From positions 1 to 37,760 of the forward strand of contig JAHZHA010000012.1 in the NCBI GenBank assembly GCA_019420525.1: a stretch of 37,760 nucleotides of DNA, given 5' to 3'. The notes under the pieces were generated by a model. The model saw only the letters and a list, made by a program, of their open reading frames with translations, did no database searches and had not been told where the DNA came from. The translations under genes and the position numbers were made by a program. Of this stretch, positions 33,349 to 37,760 are shown piece after piece. Each line of letters opens with the position of its first letter. The first letter of the stretch is position 1. Source of the DNA: Bacillota bacterium. GTDB taxonomy: Bacteria; Bacillota; Clostridia; Peptostreptococcales; Anaerovoracaceae.

Positions 33349-33567
33349 TCAGATCAGAATTCTGCAGTCAGGTTCCACTTTTCTGCAGATCTTCACGATC
33401 TCATCCATGATGTCGTCGAAGCGGCTTTCTTCCGCATCCACCATGAGTTTCTGCGTCATAAAACTGATGGACGCGTCGTTTACTCCTTCGACCTTTTTAA
33501 TCGCTTCTTCCATCTTGGCTGCACAGTGCGCACAGTCGAGATCCTGCATCCTGAATTTTTTCTTCAT
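33349..33567 (-). CDS. Stand-alone heavy-metal-associated (HMA) domain protein
   Basis: A 72-residue ferredoxin-fold metal carrier. The binding motif is DCAHCA (Cys residues near 11 and 14), a soft-metal CxxC site preceded by aspartate. An aspartate directly before the first cysteine (DCxxC) is common in HMA domains of zinc and cadmium pumps and unusual in copper chaperones, which agrees with the CadC/CadA neighbours. The gene probably supplies the HMA function missing from the ATPase N-terminus. The start has GAGGGGGGAAG upstream. It is the first gene after the consensus promoter and palindrome. Confidence 0.9.
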   Translation of the reverse strand: MKKKFRMQDLDCAHCAAKMEEAIKKVEGVNDASISFMTQKLMVDAEESRFDDIMDEIVKICRKVEPDCRILI

Positions 33568-33693
33568 GTCTTCCCCCCTCTCCCCGTTCCCGGGGCATGC
33601 CGTGCGCCGGTTTCCGACGAAACTGCCGCGTCGGCCGGTACGCTGACAACATCTGAAAGATATCCTGCCACAGCGGCACATTTCCGTTTTTAA

Positions 33694-33719
33694 AACGATT
33701 AAGCAAACGTTTAATCGTT
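33694..33719. promoter_or_regulatory. Probable operator for the CadC/ArsR repressor
   Basis: Inverted repeat AACGATTAA (33694-33702), 8 bases, TTAATCGTT (33711-33719), with a second small palindrome AAACGTTT in its centre. It starts about four bases after the expected transcription start. ArsR/SmtB repressors bind such AT-rich dyads near promoters. Confidence 0.65.
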
Positions 33720-33729
33720 ATCTACCCTT

Positions 33730-33757
33730 ATTATATTCTCCGTCGCCGATATGTCAA
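33730..33757 (-). promoter_or_regulatory. Promoter of the metal operon
   Basis: On the minus strand TTGACA (33752-33757), a 16-base spacer and TATAAT (33730-33735): full consensus at both boxes. Such a strong promoter directly before an operator is usual for a tightly repressed operon. Confidence 0.85.
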
Positions 33758-33931
33758 CCTCATTTTCCAAAAAAGAAAAGAACAAGACAGATTTCGGCGG
33801 TATCTCGCCGGGAGCACAGCTCCTGATTTCCATCCTGTTCTTTCTGATTTACTTTTTTATGCGGTTCCCGGTTCTTCCCGGACACTTAAAAAGATATGAT
33901 TTGTCTTCCATGCCGGTGGACAATCCGCGCC

Positions 33932-35131
33932 TCATCGGGTGACGAGGAGTTTCTTGATGGCAGCGTCAAGACCGCTGAGGGAAAGTTCAAACATCGGGAC
34001 TTCCTTGCGGATGAGTCCGATGGTGGAATTTCCGTAAGTATGAGCCCAGCGGCGTTCAGCAATAGGATTGAGCCAGACCATATGAGGATAACGGAGTCTG
34101 ACCTTCTTGATCCACTCCAGACCGGTTTCCTTGTTATAATCGTTACGATACGACGCTCCCCCCGGATACAGCAGCTCAGATGGTGACATGGTGGCATCCC
34201 CCACGGCGATCACCTTATACTCGCTATCCATATTGTAGAGTGCTTTCATGGTATCTGTCTTGAAATTCCGGTGACAGCTCGGATCGGTAAAGAGATCCTG
34301 ATAGATGCAGTTATGGAAATAATACACCTTCAGATCCTTGAAATGATTCGATTTGTGAGCCGCCTGGAACAGCCTGCTGCACATTTCACTGTAAGGCCGC
34401 ATCGATCCGCCGGAATCGAAGAGAAGCAGCACTTTTACCGTATTCTTTCTCGGCCTGTCAAAGACGAGTTTCAGATTGCCGGCGTTGTCGCACGTCTCCT
34501 GAATCGTCGCGTCGATATTGAGCTCTGTCTTCGGTCCGTCATTTTTCGATGAGAACTGGCGGAGTTTCCGGAACGCCATCTGAAAGCTCCGGATATCGAG
34601 AATATTGTCCTCTCTGAAATCCTTGAAATTTCTCTCCCCTGCCACCTGCAGAGCCGAACGGTGAACACTCTCGCCGCCGATCCGGATACCCGCAGGGTTA
34701 TAACCGCCGTGTCCGAAAGGAGACGTTCCTCCGGTGCCGATCCAGTAACCGCCGCCGTGATGCTCTTCTTTCTGTTCTTTCAGACGTTCCTCCAGCATCT
34801 TCTGCAGTTCTTCAAAACTGTGGGCCTGAAGATTCTGCATCGCCATTTCCAGCGCCTTGGCCGGTATTTTATACTCATTTTCCAGCCAGTCCCATACCTC
34901 TTCCGGAATCTCTTCCTGATGCTCAACTCCGTGGAAAAATTCCGCGAAAGCCAGATCGAATTTGTCATACTCCGTCTCGCTCTTGATGAGAACCGCCCGG
35001 CAGAGATAATAAAATGACGTCAGACTCGACTGAGCAAGACCCTGATCCAGAGCTTCCATCAGCGACATCCACTCATTGAGCGAAACTTTGAGTCCGCGCT
35101 TTCTCAGCAGATAAAAAAATTCAATAAACAT
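33932..35131 (-). CDS. VWA-domain protein, partner of MoxR ATPase
   Basis: A 399-residue protein with a helical N-terminal half (about 1-120), a Gly/His-rich linker (HHGGGYWIGTGGTSPFGHGG, near 125-145) and a C-terminal von Willebrand A domain (about 225-390). The metal-ion site begins with DSGGSM near 240, a variant of DxSxS often seen in CoxE-like bacterial proteins. There is no signal peptide, so it is cytoplasmic. It follows the MoxR gene by 33 bases; MoxR-VWA pairs act as chaperones that remodel or insert metal into target enzymes. No target gene is adjacent, so the client is unknown. The ribosome site is AGAGGAAG. Confidence 0.88.
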   Translation of the reverse strand: MFIEFFYLLRKRGLKVSLNEWMSLMEALDQGLAQSSLTSFYYLCRAVLIKSETEYDKFDLAFAEFFHGVEHQEEIPEEVWDWLENEYKIPAKALEMAMQNLQAHSFEELQKMLEERLKEQKEEHHGGGYWIGTGGTSPFGHGGYNPAGIRIGGESVHRSALQVAGERNFKDFREDNILDIRSFQMAFRKLRQFSSKNDGPKTELNIDATIQETCDNAGNLKLVFDRPRKNTVKVLLLFDSGGSMRPYSEMCSRLFQAAHKSNHFKDLKVYYFHNCIYQDLFTDPSCHRNFKTDTMKALYNMDSEYKVIAVGDATMSPSELLYPGGASYRNDYNKETGLEWIKKVRLRYPHMVWLNPIAERRWAHTYGNSTIGLIRKEVPMFELSLSGLDAAIKKLLVTR

Positions 35132-35164
35132 ATTTATCTTCCTCTGTAATCCGTCCGGCAGATC

Positions 35165-35995
35165 CTATCTGAAACGATTTCTGCCCTTTTTGTACGACTC
35201 GAATACGTCGATATCCTGGTTCTTTTTGAGAAGAGTGCCGATAAACGGGAAGCTGACAGCGATTTTCTCCGGATCGATGCCTCCGAGAGTCAGAGCCTGG
35301 AGCCAGTCCAGCAGTTCCGACGTGCTCGGTTTTTTCTGGATTTCGCTCATGGAACGGATCCAGTAGAAAGCCTCCATCGCCTGACTGATGAGCTTTTCAT
35401 CCAGATCTTTATAATGAACATTTACGATTTCTCTCATCTTCGGCGCCAGCGGGAATTCGATGTAATGGAAAATACATCTTCTCAGAAAAGCATCCGGCAG
35501 CTCTTTTTCCGCATTCGACGTAATAATTACGATAGGTCTGTGCTTAGCCTTTATCGTTTCCTTCGTTTCATTGATATAGAACTCCATCTTGTCCAGTTCC
35601 CACAAAAGGTCATTCGGGAACTCCAGGTCTGCCTTGTCGATCTCGTCGATGAGCAGAACTACCTGTTTTTCTGACTTAAAAGCTTCTCCCATTTTTCCCA
35701 GCTTAATGTATTTTGAAATATCGCCTACATTTCCTTCGCCGAACTGGCTGTCATAAAGCCGCTGAACTGTATCATAGACGTAAAGACCGTCCTGAGCCTT
35801 CGTGGTGGACTTGATGCTCCAGATGATAAGCTCCATTCCAAGAGAATCGGCGATGGCTTCCGCCAGCTTTGTCTTTCCCGTACCCGGTTCGCCTTTTACG
35901 AGCAGCGGTTTTTTAAGCGCCATAGCCACATTGACCGAATTCATCAGATCGTCTGAAGCGACATAATCCGAACTTCCTCTGAATCCATTTAACAT
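35165..35995 (-). CDS. MoxR-family AAA+ ATPase
   Basis: A 276-residue AAA+ protein. Walker A is GEPGTGKT at residues 35-42, Walker B is VLLIDEIDKAD near 120, sensor 1 is VIITSNAEKELPDAFLRRC near 165, and a small helical lid follows. It ends with a basic tail (YKKGRNRFR). The enzyme should work with the VWA protein encoded 33 bases downstream. I start at 35995, where AAGGAGG lies six bases upstream; the ATG at 36025 lacks a site. Confidence 0.92.
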   Translation of the reverse strand: MLNGFRGSSDYVASDDLMNSVNVAMALKKPLLVKGEPGTGKTKLAEAIADSLGMELIIWSIKSTTKAQDGLYVYDTVQRLYDSQFGEGNVGDISKYIKLGKMGEAFKSEKQVVLLIDEIDKADLEFPNDLLWELDKMEFYINETKETIKAKHRPIVIITSNAEKELPDAFLRRCIFHYIEFPLAPKMREIVNVHYKDLDEKLISQAMEAFYWIRSMSEIQKKPSTSELLDWLQALTLGGIDPEKIAVSFPFIGTLLKKNQDIDVFESYKKGRNRFR

Positions 35996-36067
35996 TTTTT
36001 TCCTCCTTAGTATATTTCTCTGCACTCAGATCTTATCTTACCGATAATCTTTCAATTCTATATATCA

Positions 36068-36086
36068 CGCCGGGCATTTCCCGGCG
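36068..36086. other. GC-rich hairpin between lysO and moxR
   Basis: CGCCGGG (36068-36074) and CCCGGCG (36080-36086) with a five-base loop. There is no T run on the minus strand, so it is at most a weak terminator for the lysO genes. Confidence 0.4.
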
Positions 36087-36142
36087 ATTCCGACTGTTTT
36101 TTCTCCGCCTTCGCTGCTGTACTGCGTCCGGTATGCCGCCCG

Positions 36143-36736
36143 TCACAGACTCATGATCATAGGAACGAGCACCGGTATGATGCAGGTCAGAGAAAATCCT
36201 GAAACAAAACTGTAAACGGCAGTCGTACTGTCTGTTGCCCGTTCGGTCAGTGGAAGACAGGTATCCATGGCTGCCGCTCCTGCCGGGGCGCACGCTTCGA
36301 TATAGCCCGCATAGTTTGCCACGACAGGGATGGTTACGATGGCCAGAATCTCTCTCATCACATTTGAAAGAAAAGAGACAGCTCCCAGTTCCGCCGAATG
36401 CTCTGATATGAGAACCGGAGCGAGTGAATACCACCCGAATCCTGAAGCGACGGCCGCGCTTTCCTGCAGCGACAGATCTGTCACCAGAGCTGCGACTGCC
36501 GATCCCGCAAACGTTCCCGCTATCACGAGAAGAGGAACCGCCAGAATCCTCAGTCCGTTCCGTCTGATATCTTTCAGGACGGTTCCCTGGCGCCCAATGT
36601 CAATCCCTACCAGAAACAGCAGCAGGCAGAGACCCGCCGTGAGAACCGGATCCGTATGCTCGGAAAATGCCGCAGGGATAACGGAGCACCCCGCCAGAAC
36701 ACCCGCAGCGACTGCGAGAATAACCACAAACGTCAT
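36143..36736 (-). CDS. lysO: LysO-family lysine exporter, C-terminal part
   Basis: A 197-residue membrane protein of about six helices, matching the C-terminal domain of LysO (YbjE, DUF340). Conserved blocks are GIDIGRQG near 50, ASGFGWYSLAPVLISEH near 98 and FLSNVMREILAIVTIPVVANYAG near 125. LysO exports lysine and toxic analogues such as thialysine. In Escherichia coli one gene covers both parts; here the N-terminal part is a separate gene that ends one base before this start. The two products should form one transporter. I see no frameshift signal: both have proper start and stop codons. Confidence 0.88.
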   Translation of the reverse strand: MTFVVILAVAAGVLAGCSVIPAAFSEHTDPVLTAGLCLLLFLVGIDIGRQGTVLKDIRRNGLRILAVPLLVIAGTFAGSAVAALVTDLSLQESAAVASGFGWYSLAPVLISEHSAELGAVSFLSNVMREILAIVTIPVVANYAGYIEACAPAGAAAMDTCLPLTERATDSTTAVYSFVSGFSLTCIIPVLVPMIMSL

Positions 36737-36737
36737 A

Positions 36738-37082
36738 TCACTTCACCTCCGCCGCAGAACGCACCTCGTCTTCTTTCTTCCCGCTGATTTTCTTTCCTTT
36801 CCTGTCAAGCCTCATAATCCTTCTTCCCGCTGACACGAGCAGAACACTGCCTGCCACCGAACATACCGCGACGACAAGAGCTCTTATACCCAAAGCGCCG
36901 ATGGAAGCCAACACTTTCTCGTCTGCACCGATTCTGACTCCCATGGTAAAAATCAGAAGAACGAGAGCCGCCGTCTGAAGCCTGCCAATCCACCGGTACT
37001 CCCGGTCCGGCTTCAGAATTTTTGAACCTATAAAAATTCCTCCTGCAATAAACAGCAGATACAACAATAATGATGATAACAT
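36738..37082 (-). CDS. lysO: LysO-family lysine exporter, N-terminal part
   Basis: A 114-residue membrane protein with about three helices (3-20, 35-52, 65-85), matching the N-terminal domain of LysO, including LLIFTMGVRIGADEKVLASI, a repeat of the GxxIG block of the other part. The tail is charged (RLDRKGKKISGKKEDEV). The ribosome site is CAGGAG. No lysine riboswitch is recognisable in the upstream 400 bases. Confidence 0.85.
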   Translation of the reverse strand: MLSSLLLYLLFIAGGIFIGSKILKPDREYRWIGRLQTAALVLLIFTMGVRIGADEKVLASIGALGIRALVVAVCSVAGSVLLVSAGRRIMRLDRKGKKISGKKEDEVRSAAEVK

Positions 37083-37146
37083 AACCGAACTCCTGTTTTC
37101 TCATGGCTGCACCCCCGGAAATCCCGGTTTCTGCGCAGTTATATAG

Positions 37147-37175
37147 ATTATATATCGTGACGCGGATATTTTCCA
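37147..37175 (-). promoter_or_regulatory. Possible promoter of lysO
   Basis: TGGAAA (37170-37175), a 17-base spacer and TATAAT (37147-37152) on the minus strand. The -10 is perfect and the -35 poor (four of six). It overlaps the end of the small candidate gene at 37148-37300. Confidence 0.4.
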
Positions 37176-37300
37176 CGACTTTTCCTTCGATTTGACGGCA
37201 AAAGGCAAAAACCCTCATTTTTACCATCCAGCCCGAAAATCAGCACTTGCGGAACGATCTGTTCAGAAAAAATAAAAAATATGTAAATCTCTTCTTGCAT
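37148..37300 (-). CDS. Possible 50-residue peptide gene
   Basis: An open frame of 50 codons with a strong AAGGAGG site four bases before the ATG and a TATAAT (37319-37324) just upstream, though with a poor -35. The peptide starts MQEEIYIFFIFSEQIVPQVL and becomes basic toward its end (SNRRKSRGKYPRHDI). I know no homologous family. It could be a leader peptide for lysO or a chance frame with a good ribosome site. Confidence 0.3.
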   Translation of the reverse strand: MQEEIYIFFIFSEQIVPQVLIFGLDGKNEGFCLLPSNRRKSRGKYPRHDI

Positions 37301-37508
37301 TATTCCTCCTTACAGTGTATTATATTCGAGTAGCTGAGCGGTGTGTGGCGCAGATGCCCTGTTTCTCAGTTTTTCGGAGGATTTCACTATTTTTCTGACA
37401 GATAAAAAAAGATAAAATTTTCCGAAAATTTCTTATTGACAAATCCATCTGAGGGTGGTACTATTTAAACCGACGCGTTAAGCAAATACTTTTCGCAGTC
37501 ACACATGC
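37301..37508. other. Intergenic region between the lysO side and the tRNA cluster
   Basis: About 200 bases. It holds the upstream elements of the small candidate gene and the tRNA promoter at 37436-37464. An imperfect foldable stretch (about 37331-37370) has no match to an RNA family that I know. Confidence 0.4.
37436..37464 (+). promoter_or_regulatory. Promoter of the tRNA cluster
   Basis: TTGACA (37436-37441), a 17-base spacer and TACTAT (37459-37464), about 45 bases before the first tRNA. The spacer is GC-richer near the -10 (GAGGGTGG). Confidence 0.75.
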
Positions 37509-37585
37509 GGCGGGATAGCTCAGATGGCTAGAGCGTCCGGTTCATACCCGGAAGGTCGTAGGTTCGATCCCTATTCCCGCTACCA
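37509..37585 (+). tRNA. tRNA-Met (CAT), elongator type
   Basis: A full cloverleaf of 77 bases. Acceptor GGCGGGA pairs with TCCCGCT (first pair G-T), D arm CTC/GAG, anticodon stem TCCGG/CCGGA with loop TTCATAC and anticodon at 37543-37545, T arm with GTTCGATCC, discriminator A and encoded CCA (37583-37585). The anticodon stem lacks the three G-C pairs of initiator tRNA and there is no 1-72 mismatch of the initiator type, so it is the elongator. An isoleucine tRNA with modified CAT is less likely. Confidence 0.93.
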
Positions 37586-37590
37586 ATTGT

Positions 37591-37666
37591 GGGCGTTTAG
37601 CTCAGCTGGGAGAGCGTCTGCCTTACAAGCAGGATGTCATAGGTTCGAGCCCTATAACGCCCACCA
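37591..37666 (+). tRNA. tRNA-Val (TAC)
   Basis: A 76-base cloverleaf: acceptor GGGCGTT with AACGCCC, anticodon loop CTTACAA with TAC at 37624-37626, T loop GTTCGAGCC, discriminator A and encoded CCA (37664-37666). It follows tRNA-Met by five bases. Confidence 0.95.
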
Positions 37667-37709
37667 TTTTCATCGGTTCTCATTTCAGACCGGTGAATCA
37701 GAAAAATGC

Positions 37710-37760
37710 GGTCCGGTAGTTCAGTTGGTTAGAATGCCAGCCTGTCACGCTGGAGGTCGA
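37710..37760 (+). tRNA. tRNA-Asp (GTC), 3' end beyond the window
   Basis: Starts GGTCCGGTAGTTCAG, the usual tRNA-Asp opening; the anticodon stem CCAGC/GCTGG holds loop CTGTCAC with GTC at 37744-37746. The T arm and 3' acceptor strand lie past the end of the window. Confidence 0.92.

Larger units (their letters stand above)
33568..33931. other. Intergenic region upstream of the metal operon
   Basis: 364 bases without a supported gene. It holds the metal-operon promoter and palindrome (33694-33757) and about 130 bases of leader before the HMA start codon. On the far side lies the end of the VWA gene, with only a weak CCGG hairpin and no clear terminator. A plus-strand frame from 33751 lacks a ribosome site and is not accepted. 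Confidence 0.6.

Noticed and set aside
33751..33942. Plus-strand frame of 63 codons with a hydrophobic middle, upstream of the metal operon
   Set aside because: It lacks a ribosome site, its start lies on the -35 region of the metal promoter and its end overlaps the VWA gene; the hydrophobic part can come from A/T-rich DNA.
37331..37375. Stretch that looks a little like a tRNA or structured RNA fragment
   Set aside because: No cloverleaf or known RNA motif can be built from it on either strand.

Overview
This window is a stretch of ordinary chromosome from a spore-forming, low-to-middle GC member of the Firmicutes, most likely class Clostridia. The evidence is SpoVT, a CwlJ-type cortex hydrolase next to a GerQ-type coat protein, a SpoVB-family flippase, strong AGGAGG-type ribosome binding sites before nearly every gene, class 1B dihydroorotate dehydrogenase (PyrD+PyrK), Trk potassium uptake and CCA-encoding tRNA genes. 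I cannot name a genus. I see no insertion sequence, prophage, CRISPR array or rRNA. Most genes lie on the minus strand in compact operons with ATGA overlaps.

Layout. 1-2683: partial SpoVB-family flippase and an MtaD-like deaminase (minus), divergent from spoVT (plus). 2800-6855 (minus): telA, trkA, trkH. 7048-7924 (plus): the sporulation pair cwlJ-gerQ. 8069-10303 (minus): GntR (YtrA-type) regulator, ABC ATPase, ABC permease and a 60-residue membrane protein, behind a consensus promoter overlapped by a perfect inverted repeat. 10526-19144 (minus): a long run read nitrilase, YgiQ radical SAM enzyme, solitary DNA methyltransferase, an HD protein that looks like a CCA-adding enzyme without its catalytic head, thiamine pyrophosphokinase, a CpsB-type phosphatase and a surface glycosidase with S-layer repeats, closed by tandem terminators. 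19353-21107 (minus): CDF metal exporter and a secreted CAP-domain protein. 21405-27444 (minus): mscS-pyrC-pyrF-pyrK-pyrD-pyrE-DUF1294. 27647-29025 (plus): a signal-less amidase and PlsC. 29141-33567 (minus): heavy-metal locus with HMA chaperone, P-type ATPase, CadC/ArsR repressor, FeoB-associated Cys-rich protein and an uncommon TrkA-N/RyR-like protein. 33932-37082 (minus): MoxR ATPase with VWA partner, and a LysO exporter split into two genes. 37509-end (plus): tRNA-Met, tRNA-Val, tRNA-Asp.

How the parts work together. SpoVT, CwlJ/GerQ and perhaps the signal-less amidase belong to sporulation and germination. cwlJ and the amidase are preceded by very similar late mother-cell-type promoter motifs (CAC[A/T], 15 nt, GCATA) with the same spacing. 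The pyr genes cover dihydroorotase through OMP decarboxylase, but carAB and pyrB are not in the window. The metal locus has a consensus promoter followed immediately by a palindrome suited to an ArsR-type repressor.

The most unusual items are the TrkA-N/RyR-like protein at the end of the metal operon, the headless CCA-enzyme relative, the solitary methyltransferase embedded among housekeeping genes, and the matching promoters of the two wall hydrolases. I did not find convincing evidence of a wholly new multi-gene system.
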